From Begonia masoniana (Eukaryota > Streptophyta > Magnoliopsida > Cucurbitales > Begoniaceae), in assembly GCA_022432975.1 (NCBI GenBank), contig CM039505.1, positions 50,303,897 to 50,367,896 on the forward strand: 64,000 nucleotides of DNA, in the 5' to 3' direction. The position numbers were made by a program, and so were the translations under genes. The notes below the pieces were generated by a model. It did no database searches. It was given only the letters and a program-made list of their open reading frames with translations, and had not been told where the DNA came from. Of this stretch, positions 54,264-64,000 are shown in pieces (the first letter of the stretch is position 1; every line of letters starts with the position of its first letter).

Positions 54264-57200
54264 TCAAGAGTAAGGCCATAGGCCGAAGAGCTTGGATACA
54301 AAGGAAGAGAACTTCAACGGCGAAAGTGATTTTGTTAAAGCATCGGCGAGTTGGTTTTCGGATGGAGTAAATTTGACCAACAATAACTTCTTGAGTACTT
54401 TATCCCGAACAAAATGAAAATTGATTTCAACATGTTTGGATTTGGAGTGTAGAACTAGATTAGAAACAAGGTACGTGACACTTAAATTGTCGCAGAGAAT
54501 AAGGGGTACCTCAGTTGACACAATACCCAATTTGTTTAACAAAGACTGGAGTCATAGTACTTCTGCTGCACCATTAGCAACACTGTGATACTCTGACTCT
54601 GTGTTGGATCATGAAACAGCTTTTTGCTTGGCAGGGGACCAAGAGATAATATTACTTCCCAAGAAAATACAAAATCCACCTGTGCTTCAAGTCTGCATTT
54701 GTATAACACGTCAGACTACAACAAGTAGAAGACAAGAAGAAGATACGTAACGATGGAGTTCCTTTAAGATAGCGCAAGATTCGCTTGACTGCTTGCCAAT
54801 GGACATCTGACGGAGCATGCATAAATTGAGAGACTTTATTAACTGCAAAGTCTATATCCAGTCGAGTTAGATAGCAGTATTGAAGACCACGAACAATGCT
54901 GCGATATAGATAGTCATCACGAAGAGAGGTACTAGGTTTCTGCAATAAGATTGGTCCAACAACCATTGGAGTAGGAACCGAATTACAAGATTACATATTA
55001 GCTTTGTGAAGTAACTCAGATATATAGAGGGACTGAGAAAAGCTCATACCGAAAGTTGTGGAAGTGACCGAAATCCCAAAAAAGAATGAGAGTGGTCTAA
55101 GATCTCAAACTTTAAACTGTGAGTGTAAATACGTTAGGAGCTGATCCATCTGAGATGTAGAGTTACTCGTTAAGATAATGTCGTCGACATATACCAACAT
55201 AATCATAATGAAGGATTGAGTATGCCGAACAAACAGTAAGCTATCATATTTTCATGCCAAAAAACCTCATTGTATTAAAGCACTATATAGCTTGTGTACA
55301 AAGTCTGAGGAGATTGCTTTACACCATAGAGAGCTTTATGCAAAAGATAGACAACCGAGGGTTGAGACAGACTAATGAAACATGGAGGTTGCTGCATATT
55401 AACTGTCTCGGTTAAATCACCATGTAAAAAGACATTACTTATGTCTAGTTGTCTAATAACTCATCCAAAGGAGACGGCTAAGGAAAGAGTTATTTGAACT
55501 GAAGTGGGTTTTACAACTGGCCTAAAAGTTTCTTCATAGTCAATGCTCTCTGTTTGATCGTACCTTTTTGCGACTAAATGAGCCTTATATCGACTAATTC
55601 TACCATCAGAGTTGAGTTTGGTCTTAAAGACCTATTTGCAGCCAATAGTTTTAGCCCCTGGTGGAAGAGTAACCAAGGTCCAAGTGTTTGTTTCATGAAG
55701 ACCTGATATTTCTTCTTGCATTGCTGATAACCAAAGTGGATATTTAGAGGCTAGTAAAAAGGTTCTTGGTTCGAAGGTGGTTTGAGTAGAAAAGACTATC
55801 GGTTTAAAAATATCATCTTTTGCTCTAGTTCTTATAAGATGCTGATTAATGATTGGTGGAGGGTGGGTGTGGGTGGGTATGATCACTGGTGGAATGGCAT
55901 ATATAGCCTTTGTGTTTTGGACTAGGACCTAAGAAGACACATGAGAGAAAGTGGAGTTGTAGTTTATGTGAATTGAAGGATCGGAGAAAGGAAAAACATA
56001 GACAACTAAAAACACGTATGGATGCATATTCTGGAATATAACCAAACAAACATTCAAAAAGAGATTTTTGTTGAAGGACAGGAGTAGGTAACAAATTTAT
56101 TAAAGTAGTAGTTGTGGCAAAGACATAAGGCCAAAAATGTTGAGGAACTGATGAATGAAACAAGAGTGCGAGACCAGTTTCAACAACATGCCCATTTTTA
56201 CGTTCGACTCGATCATTCTGATTTAAAGTGTATGGACACGAGACACGATGATGAATACCAAGAGACTTAAACATCGTAGAGAGAGATTGGAACTCTCCAC
56301 CTTAATCTAATTGAACAATTTTGCTATTAATACCAAATTGACTAGAAACAAATTTATGAAAATGCTAAAAAATATTGTGAACTTCACTTTTTAATTTCAA
56401 AGAAAAGAACCAAATAAACCAAGTACAATCAACCACAAATAACAGAAAATATCGTGCACTAGTAATTGATGTTATAGGAGACGGACCCCAAACATCGGTA
56501 TGTACAATTTCAAAAGGTGAACTAGCATGTGACTTGGAGTTTTGAAAAGGTAAGTGATGAGATTTTCTCATCTGACAGGAAACACAAAACTGAGAAACAT
56601 TTGTTGGTGAGAGTGGAATATTACATAGGTGCTACACACGCTTCAAAACGGAGGGAGACAGGTGGCCTAACTGGGAATGCCAAAAACAGGGAGAGGAAGA
56701 CCACTAGCTAGAGCCGACAACCGAGTAAAGAACTAAACTAGAGAGGTTGACTAGACTAGTCCATCGTTGAGGGAGTCCTGAAGGAGCATCTGATGAGTGG
56801 AACGATCCTTAACAACAAAACATGAAGCATAAAACTCAACGAAAACGGAATTGTCTTGGCACAATTTAGCAACGCTAATCAGATTATGAGACATCATGGG
56901 GGTGTGACAAATTGTGTGCAATTGGAGTGACAGATCAACAGTCGGAATAGTAGCAGAACCAGTGTGGGAAATTAAAAGGAAGTTACCGTCAGCAGTGGCG
57001 ACTTGGGTAGAGGCGATGTACAGTTGAGGTTGGTTGAGCACAGAGGAATCTGGAGTGAAGTGGAAGGTCGCACCAGAGTCGAGAAGCCAAGGTGCGGCAG
57101 AGGTGGTGGCTATCAGCGGAGGCAGCGGAAGGAGGATAACTGGTTATGCTGAAGGAAGGCAAAGGTGAGCTATACAGGGCGTGAGGTCGGCGGGCTGGTG

Positions 57201-57690
57201 AAATAGACTTGAGATTGGGCTGCTGGATAGCTGAAAGTATGCGGAGTGGGCTGGGTGTTGGGTCGGTATGATAGGTTAAGCCTATGGTAACAGCCCAGAG
57301 CAAAGTAACCTGGTTTATTGCAGATCTGGCAGCGGGTTTTGAACTGATTTGTGGCCCGGGGTGAGCGCCAGTGGGTTTGTGACCTGGGTCCATTATGGTG
57401 AAAGCCAGACGACATGTGAGGTCGAAAGAAACCATTCGGTGGCGGGCGAGGAGTCCAGTTTGATCGAAAATGGCATAGATTTGCTGCATCGCTTGAATCT
57501 GACCTGACATCGAAAGAGGACCAGCCGAGTTCTGTTTTTCCAAACAGAAATCGAAACTTTGAAGAAGGCTGTGAACTTCTTTGAGAGGAGGTTGGTCCGA
57601 TCGATTGGTGATGGAAACGACAAATGCATTGTACTTGCTGTCGAGGCCACCCAGAAAATAAATCATCTAATCCCGGTAAGAAACAGGTAT
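54264..57690 (-). pseudogene. E5 pol and C-terminal gag, broken into many fragments
   Basis: Reading right to left: gag C-terminal part with a damaged knuckle (CQICNKPGYFALGC; the His is Tyr), protease LDSGAT (Asp-Ser-Gly codons at 57072-57080), integrase pieces (HTDVWGPS; NQNDRVERKNGH), reverse transcriptase with an intact YVDD box (55180-55191), and an RNase H end (LCDNLSVTYLVSN...HVEINFHFVRD). Stops and frame changes occur every few hundred bases. Confidence 0.85.
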
Positions 57691-58210
57691 TGTGATGACC
57701 CCAGACCCGATCGGAGTCAAAGAGCCTCACTCCGGACATTTAAAACGTGACGTATTTTTTTTTTTAACTTTTAAAACTTTACACAGAGTATAAACCTTTT
57801 CTGAAATTGAAAACGAGAAGACATACAGAAATAAATGACAGAAGAAAACAAGAAGACACAATACTTTAGACGTTTTAAATAAAGGCAGAATGGATGACAG
57901 ACATGCAATGGAAGACTTAATAAAATGGGAAACATAAACTGGAAATCATGCAGTAGAGGGCTACAGTGGATGACAGAAGCTGTGAACGACATAAATAAAA
58001 GACAGTGTGGACGACTGTTCACAGAACAGAATGGACAATGTGTTTTAAAGCATGGTTTTCGGTCGACAAGACACAACACTTGAAGAGCTATGACCCACAG
58101 CAAAATCGGTCGATGTGCAGAAGAGTAGTAAGGCTGAGTTTCGATCGAAGTGACCTTGATACTGAAATCGGTCGAAGTGACCTTGGTGTTGAAATCGATC
58201 GAAGTGACCT

Positions 58211-58365
58211 TGGTCAACAGGTTTGGACGATAAGTTTTGGACGATAAGTTTGGACGACAGATTTGGTCGACAAATTTGATCGACAGGTTTGGACGACAAG
58301 TTTGGACGACAAGTTCGGACGACAAGTTTGGTCGACAGGTTTGGACGACAAGTTTTGGACGACGT
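58211..58365. repeat. 13-bp degenerate tandem repeat in X1
   Basis: About eleven units of the form TTTGGACGACAAG, with variants TTTGGTCGACAGG and TTCGGACGACAAG. It occupies the LTR region that in X2 is filled by the 25-bp minisatellite, whose reverse complement also contains GGTCGA. Confidence 0.75.
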
Positions 58366-58439
58366 TATCGCCCACAACTTTGGACGATAACACTTAGCCT
58401 TAGTCGACAGACTAAGTCTCTGGAATTAATTTCTACACT

Positions 58440-58528
58440 ATTCGGTCGACAAATTCGACCGAATGGAACAGAGGGACTAAACACTCCATTAACTTCTACA
58501 CCATTCGGTCGACAAATTCGACCGAATG
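58440..58528. repeat. Pair of perfect hairpins in X1
   Basis: ATTCGGTCGA-CAAAT-TCGACCGAAT occurs at 58440-58464 and, with one more stem pair, at 58502-58528. A nearby phrase, ACAGAGGGACTAAACAC, occurs three times up to 58570. Confidence 0.8.
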
Positions 58529-59883
58529 AAACAGAGGGACTAAACACCGAGTGGAACAGAGGGACTAAACACTCCAAGCAGTTCCAGAATATTTCAAAAC
58601 ATACATACAACTGTCAAAAACAGAAGTTTTAAAACTTCAACACAATACCTATACATTATCCAGAATTCCAACAGAGGCTATACAAACATGACATTCATTT
58701 TAAAAACTTCACCCTCGGGTCAGAAATATGTCTGGCTGTCGCAACCACCCCCGAAAGCTCGCGCCACCAACCATCTATTCGTCGGCCTGAGGCACAAAGT
58801 CCTCATCCACGGGGTCCGTACCTACAACAGGGAGTTCAACTATGAGCCTAGAGCTCAGTAAGAACATACAATGTAGCGATGCATATGCTATGCATGAACT
58901 TTTGAAATACATGAACATTACTTTACATTACGTCAAGTGCACAGAAGGTATAAGTGGGGCTTATAGAGGAACTGGCGCAACAGAAGTGCACTATCAGGCA
59001 CTGTGCACTCTCAAGAACATAACAGGTATACAGAACAGGAATACAGAACAGGATGTCAGTTCTCGTCCCACACTTAACCGTACATTACATTACAGGTTTT
59101 ATCTTTCTTAACTTCAAACCTCGTACATAAAACATTTGCATGACTTTCAGGAAAAACGTGTATGCATGAACATTCATTGTGCATAGAGTAAAGACAGGAC
59201 ATCAAACCACAGAATAAAAGACAGGTTCTCAGGACATTTCTTAAAACATACATACTTAACTTTGTACACCACATATAGCCTATCTACCCACCGACAAACT
59301 CAACAACGTAAAACCTAGTACCTCCGTATTGTAGGGCCTTAAGGGCCAACCTATGCGTATGAACTTACCTGGCATCCGTAGAGTTTGCGAGACTTGGTCG
59401 TGTTACCTCTGTGAGCCTCGAACCTTGATCGAAGAAAACGGAAGAAACGGAGGAGAGGAGTTCTGTCGCTTGGAGAAGAAACTAAAAGCAGAGAGAAGAA
59501 AAAAAATGAAGGGAGGGCTTCACGTAGAAGAGAGGAAGAGAAAGAGAGAGGGCATGGCTTCTTCAACAAGCTTGGACATGTGTTGAGCATCCATTGGCTC
59601 CCTCCCAACCACCTTAATTGCCTTCCTAAATTGCCCCTCCATTGGTTCCTAACTAATGGTTTGTTTTGGTTACACATTAGTTTGGTTTTTCCCATTATTT
59701 AATTCAATATAAACCCCATCGATTTGGTTTCTCTGAAATATCCTTATCCCACCAAATAACCTAATAAATTCTTAGGGTTCTAACAAAACTTCCCGCTCGT
59801 AAAATAGCCTTAAATTTCTCCACTTCCCCGTTTTCGAGCATAATAATTAAAAATCGTAACACCGAAAAATCTCATGTGTTACA

Positions 59884-60389
59884 GGTTTGCCCATTTCAGT
59901 CAGAGTGTTGCATAAAGTTGTGATTTTCTGAATATAGCTTGCTGCAGAAATTTCATCCTTTGACAGGGAATGAAGTTGACTGCGTAGATTCGTAATTCTT
60001 GCTAAGGTAGAGAATGCAAAAATTTGTGCAAGGGTTCCCCAAACCTCACTGGTAGTGCTGAACGAGACAATCTATGGAAGTAGATCTTCAGACAGGGATG
60101 AAAAAATGTAGCTCGTTATGAGTCGATTATACCTCTGCCATAAGCTAAATTCTGGCTTGATTTGAGAAGAAACGGAGTCCAGAAACTGTGGGGGAGAAGG
60201 ATAGGTGTCGTCGAGGATATTGTCAATCATGTTGGCAATGACGACATTCAGAAGCTGCACCTTCCATATAAGGTAATTGGTGATATTTAACTTTATGGTT
60301 AAAGTTTGGTTTATAGAAGAAAACGGTGGTAGGGGAGAAGAAAAGAGAGCTGGAGGGGAGGATGGAATCGTGGAGCTGGAAGATGTCAT
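59884..60389 (-). pseudogene. E5 gag N-terminal part
   Basis: The ATG at 60389 (MTSSSSTIPSSPP) leads into a Copia Gag start (LNITNYLIWKVQLLNVV; ILDDTYPSPPQFL). TAG at 60072-60074 interrupts it; the frame then continues toward the X1 insertion at 59884. Confidence 0.8.
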
Positions 60390-60407
60390 CTTTTGACTCT
60401 GATACCA
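60390..60407 (-). other. E5 primer-binding site
   Basis: The minus strand reads TGGTATCAGAGTCAAAAG, matching initiator tRNA-Met for the first 11 nt. It lies 3 nt from the LTR border at 60411. Confidence 0.75.
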
Positions 60408-60410
60408 CGA

Positions 60411-60628
60411 TGAGTTTTGAAACTGTTGAGGTTGCCGGTTACCTGATATCAGAAGAAGAAGAAGATGATGGAAAATGGCGATAGAAAGAAGGAGAAACTG
60501 AAGTAAAATGTTAAATTTTGGTATGCGTATTAATTTGAAAACTTGAACTTACATATATTACAGTTAGAAAACGTCAAACTCAAACTAGAAAACAAACAGA
60601 ACTTGAACAGTAAAAGGATTACTCTAAG
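60411..60628 (-). repeat. E5 5' LTR, end-truncated
   Basis: It matches the 3' LTR up to GGATTACTCTAAG at 60628. The last ten bases, TACTATAACA, are replaced by AGCAACTCCAACGG sequence. Confidence 0.8.
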
Positions 60629-61402
60629 AGCAACTCCAACGGTAGCAACCCGTTGGAGTTTCTATCAAATAAATTAATATTATTTATATTATTATTTAAA
60701 TAAATTGCATTCTCTCTCTTCCACCTCATCTTTTAAGCAACCTTGCACTCCAATGATAGCAACCCCTAGTTCGTTGCTTAGAAAATAATTTTATATTAAT
60801 TTTAATATTAATTTTTCTTACATATATGTAATTATAATATCATTAAATTAAGTAAATATTATAGTTTATATTTACAATTATAGTTTGGGAAGCAACCAAA
60901 ATTAATATTAATTGTATATAATTAAAATACAAATATAAAATTACACAAACACGGTTACCGTCCAAAATATTGAAGAAAAAATTTTCATAAACATCTATAT
61001 TTCAATGCGAAGAATATTTTTTAATCAAATTGTGCTCCAAATCGAGCCAGGTGGTTTCCCCGAATTTTATTTATATTGAGGGGAAAGTGTCGACCAGGTG
61101 GTTTTCCCGATCGACACTTTCGGAAAACAAAGAGATTACATAACTTGTGGAAAAAAAATTACATAACTTGCAGAAAATAAATATGTAACAACCCACCGGG
61201 CTCCCCCGATAGGCCGTGCAGTCCGGCCCACTAGCCAACCAACACTGCCACGTGGTTTCCCTCAGGCCGTCCCACGTGTACTCACAATCTTCTCCCACCA
61301 CCTGGTAAATGAGAGTTTTTACCTTCCCTAGGATTAGAACCCTGGCCCCCAGGTCTACAAAATAACACTTATTTGCGGAAAAGAAATTACATAACTTGCA
61401 GA
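60629..61402. other. Non-coding remnants between E5 and E4
   Basis: It begins with a small palindrome CCAACGG-TAGCAAC-CCGTTGG (about 60637-60657) of a kind seen at MITE ends. An 11-bp stem GAAAGTGTCGA / TCGACACTTTC lies at 61083-61121. A fragment starting TGTAACAACCCACCGGGCTC (about 61176) resembles the end of another LTR. ATTACATAACTTGCAGAAA occurs on both sides of that fragment (about 61151 and 61387). No gene is seen. Confidence 0.4.
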
Positions 61403-63340
61403 AAGAGAGAAATTCGACACCAGTACTTTTTACGTGGTTCGGCCAAACTGCCTACTTCCACGCTTCAAGGCTCACCCCTTGAAGATCCTTAACCTTCTCC
61501 TCACGAGAATGACTAGATCGGGATTCCGGGCTCCGATCAATTGCCTTTACAATTCTGGATTGAACTTGCCGGGCGTCAATCCACTGCCTTTACAAATGAT
61601 TTGTATTTGTGAAATAGATCACAGACTACACTCTCACAGCAGAAATCTCAAGTTCGAGTTTAGAGAGATGTACAGTGATTACAGAGTATGAAAAACTTTT
61701 GCAGCTAGGGCTCAGAATTCAAATTGGCAAAAGTTAGTCTACGAGCCTTTTCTTCTGCTTATATACTCTGTATATCCTTGCTTCATAGAATTGAATGCTT
61801 CTTACTCCAAATAAAAAATGTTACCGTTGGGAAGCATCCGTACTGAAGCAGCTATCCGTTGCATCTGAAAATGTTGTTCGTCGTCGCCATTAAAGGTCTG
61901 GAGTTAATGCTTGAAAATGACATCACTGTAGCTTCGCGGCTAACTTTAAATTCTGGCGGAAGATCATAACCAGATGCAGCTTGTAAAATAATGCCACGTC
62001 ATCGGTAAATGCAACTTGTAGAGCCATCGGCATATGAGGCTTCAAATGTAATCGGCAGCTGACTTAATATGTCATCAGCAGGAATACCATTGGCAAAAGA
62101 GTCTTCATATGTCATCGTTATAAGAATCTTTGGATGCCATCGGTATTTGGAGTGTAAAACTTCATCGGTATTTGAAGTGTAAGACCCCATCGGTATTTGC
62201 ATCTTGTAGGGCCATCGGCAGATGAGTCTTTGAATGCCATCGGCATTTGAATCTTCGTAAGCTATTGGCATTGGCAGATGAGTCCTTGGAGTTTTGTCGT
62301 CTAGTGATCGGCATGAGAAACCTTGAACGACATCGGCAGATGCAGCTACAAGCAATCGGCATGAACATCTTTAAACGCCATCGGCACGAGTTTCTTTAAA
62401 CGCCATCGGCCATCGGCACGAGTTTCTTTAAACGCCATCGGCACGAGTTTCTTTAAACGCCATCGGCACGAGTTTCTTTAAACGCCATCGGCACGAGTTT
62501 CTTTAAACGCCATCGGCACGAGTTTCTTTAAACGCCATCGGCACGAGTTTCTTTAAACGCCATCGGCACGAGTTTCTTTAAACGCCATCGGCACGAGTTT
62601 CTTTAAACGCCATCGGCACGAGTTTCTTTAAACGCCATCGGCACGAGTTTCTTTAAACGCCATCGGCACGAGTTTCTTTAAACGCCATCGGCACGAGTTT
62701 CTTTAAACGCCATCGGCACGAGTTTCTTTAAACGCCATCGGCACGAGTTTCTTTAAACGCCATCGGCACGAGTTTCTTTAAACGCCATCGGCACGAGTTT
62801 CTTTAAACGCCATCGGCACGAGTTTCTTTAAACGCCATCGGCACGAGTTTCTTTAAACGCCATCGGCACGAGTTTCTTTAAACGCCATCGGCACGAGTTT
62901 CTTTAAACGATGCCATCGGCAGATGTAAACTTTGAACTCCATCGGCAGAGACAACCGTAAATACTATCGGCATGAGAATCCTTGAACAGTGTCGGCAAGA
63001 GTAGCTTCAAATGCTATCGGCAGATTGCATCTTGACACGTCATCGGCACAAGCACGCACTGAACGACTTCTTCTTCTGTCTTTTAGCAATCGGCAGAAGC
63101 CTTCATTTCTTTGTCGTCTTGTGATCGGCACAAGGAACAACTAATTTTAGCCCTGTTTAACTATTCAGCCCTGTATACTCAATACAATTTATTAGATAAC
63201 TAAAATACCCTTTTCAAGGGTATTTCCAAATAACCTCATATTCATTATTCTCATTAAATACACATAATCAAATTACATTATTTATCCTTTAAATACATCA
63301 TCAAAAACATATTATGACTTAAACACTCTATAAGTCAACA
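61403..63340 (-). repeat. E4 3' LTR, outer end missing
   Basis: Shares TACGTGGTTCGGCCAAACTG and the AGTTCACGGGCGTC-like region with E2 and E3, then CATCGGCA modules, then ends TAAGTCAACA at 63340. Confidence 0.85.
62379..62909. repeat. 25-bp tandem array in the E4 LTR, 21 units
   Basis: The unit is CATCGGCACGAGTTTCTTTA followed by AACGC. One unit at 62379-62403, a 7-bp partial CATCGGC, then 20 units from 62411 to 62909 (the last lacks one base), identical as read. It is not homologous to the 25-bp repeat of family X. Confidence 0.95.
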
Positions 63341-63716
63341 ATCTCCCCCTTTTTGATGATGACAATATGAATTTGATTAATTTAAATACTCCCCCATAAT
63401 TCTAGCTGCTCCCCCATAGTATATGCATTTTATTCAGTTAACCATACAGAGCAAATCCAAAAACACAGAGCAAGCATATATCCAAAAAAATATATATCCA
63501 GAATGCTAACTAATCAGACTCAAAGCAAATATATATATTCAGAATGCTAACCAAGTCATACTCAATCATCAAATACACTATTCTCCCCCATTGACATTAT
63601 CAAAAACAGATTATAGAAAGAGCAGAAGCAATGCATTAATGAAAGAAACAGAGAAATTGTATTTGAATACCAATTAATGTGTTTACAAGACAAAAAAAAT
63701 AAAAACTTAGGAATAA
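63341..63716 (-). other. E4 polypurine tract and ORF3-to-LTR spacer
   Basis: The tract CAAAAAGGGGGAGAT (sense) abuts the LTR. Three further GGGGGAG tracts lie at about 63390, 63410 and 63584, in the same order as in E2. No ORF is seen. Confidence 0.6.
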
Positions 63717-64000
63717 CTACTTGAAGAAACCTACAAATCGTGTCCAAAAGGCTTGATGAAGCCATGATGGCACGGCACGATTTGAAGAAATATAAGCATC
63801 TACAAGCTCTGGAAGGGAGCGATTATTCAGAGGGATAGGTGGCTGATATACCACTATGGCCAGACAAGGAGGAGGCTCAACAATAGGGTCAGCAGGAAGA
63901 ACAGCAGCAACATCAGCAACTTCAGCAACTGCATCAACTGCAGCAACTTCAGTAACTTCAGCAACTGCAGTAACTTCAGTAACTGCAGTAACTTCAGTCT
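63717..64000 (-). CDS. E4 ORF3, C-terminal part, runs off the window
   Basis: Stop TAG at 63717-63719; 93 codons are open to the edge. The C-terminus CLAIVVYQPP...LVDAYISSNRAVPSWLHQAFW matches the ends of E2 and E3 ORF3. Upstream is a Val/Thr/Ala/Glu hexad-like repeat (TEVTAVTEVTAVAEV), encoded by a short GTTACTGAA-type DNA repeat that is not present in E2 or E3. Confidence 0.75.
   Translation of the reverse strand, partial: TEVTAVTEVTAVAEVTEVAAVDAVAEVADVAAVLPADPIVEPPPCLAIVVYQPPIPLNNRSLPELVDAYISSNRAVPSWLHQAFWTRFVGFFK

Larger units (their letters stand above)
57691..59883 (+). mobile_element. X1: solo LTR of Gypsy-type family X (2193 bp) inside E5 gag
   Basis: Ends are TGTGATGACCCC (57691) and GTGTTACA (59883). 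The flanking 5-mers GGTAT (57686-57690) and GGTTT (59884-59888) match at 4 of 5. Gag sequence of E5 resumes on the far side, so the insertion is clear. There are no internal coding domains. The same family is X2 at 19981-23185 in the opposite orientation. Confidence 0.8.
54024..60628 (-). mobile_element. E5: decayed short-LTR Ty1/copia element, split by solo LTR X1
   Basis: Both LTRs start TGAGTTTTGAAACTGTTGAGG on the plus strand (54024 and 60411). Gag, protease, integrase, reverse transcriptase and RNase H pieces lie in order on the minus strand. Short LTRs of about 230 bp and the Gag type suggest an Ale/Retrofit-like lineage (inference). The outer end of the 5' LTR lacks about 10 bp relative to the 3' LTR, so no duplication can be scored. 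Many stops and frameshifts are present. Confidence 0.85.
61403..64000 (-). mobile_element. E4: 3' end of a SIRE-like Ty1/copia element
   Basis: LTR (61403-63340, CATCGGCA type as in E2), polypurine tract and the C-terminal end of ORF3 run off the right edge. The LTR lacks the first 130 bp or so expected from E2 (TGTAGGATCGG onward), starting abruptly at GAGAGAAATTCGACACC, so its outer end is deleted. Confidence 0.85.

Noticed and set aside
62379..62909. CRISPR-like array
   Set aside because: The units are contiguous with no unique spacers, and the host is a plant. It is a plain tandem repeat in an LTR.

Overview
This window is nuclear DNA of a flowering plant, most likely a eudicot. It is AT-rich, has three host genes with short GT-AG introns, and is dominated by nested LTR retrotransposons with initiator-Met-tRNA primer-binding sites. 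I cannot name the species. The host genes, all on the minus strand, are: a subgroup Ib bHLH iron-deficiency regulator (24319-25678, 3 exons); a NOL10/Enp2-type nucleolar WD40 protein (29110-36645, 16 exons, reconstructed to an exact 703-residue reading frame); and an HDHD3-like HAD hydrolase (48596-50222, 6 exons, 303 residues).

Left block, 1-23185: a three-deep nest. A Gypsy-type LTR ('family X', copy X2) carries a 77-unit, 25-bp minisatellite. It was invaded by SIRE-like Copia element E1, whose 5' LTR was in turn invaded by a younger sibling, E2. The 15455-19980 LTR is best read as a chimera: the E2 5' LTR up to about 16598, then the remainder of the E1 5' LTR, which holds a 45-bp satellite array of about 3 kb.

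Middle block, 23186-36784: the two host genes. A 294-bp foldback MITE sits in a bHLH intron. A 522-bp (TA)n tract lies 124 bp upstream of the bHLH start, and a duplicated G-box module with an IDE1-like motif lies about 1.6-1.8 kb upstream. The block 36785-47674 is a non-autonomous hAT-like element (Y1) inserted 140 bp upstream of the NOL10 start codon. Nested in it is a third Copia element, E3 (37613-47125), with a perfect 5-bp duplication CTTTG and a 100-N gap in its 3' LTR.

Right block, 47675-64000: the HAD gene; a second hAT-like element (Y2, 52852-53968); a decayed short-LTR Copia element E5 (54024-60628) split by a solo LTR of family X (X1, 57691-59883); and the 3' end of a fourth SIRE-like element, E4, whose LTR holds a 21-unit 25-bp array.

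The most unusual observation concerns E1-E3. In E2 and E3, gag (two zinc knuckles) and pol lie in different frames, and a GT-AG bounded segment of 539-540 nt spans the C-terminal part of gag. Removing it fuses gag and pol in frame. E1 naturally lacks exactly this segment, and its protein aligns residue for residue with the predicted spliced forms. This suggests that splicing, rather than frameshifting or readthrough, sets the Gag to Gag-Pol balance. The elements also carry a third ORF after pol, preceded by a conserved G-box spacer that could be an internal promoter. Different LTRs of this family have independently grown 60-, 45- and 25-bp tandem arrays from a shared repeated motif.
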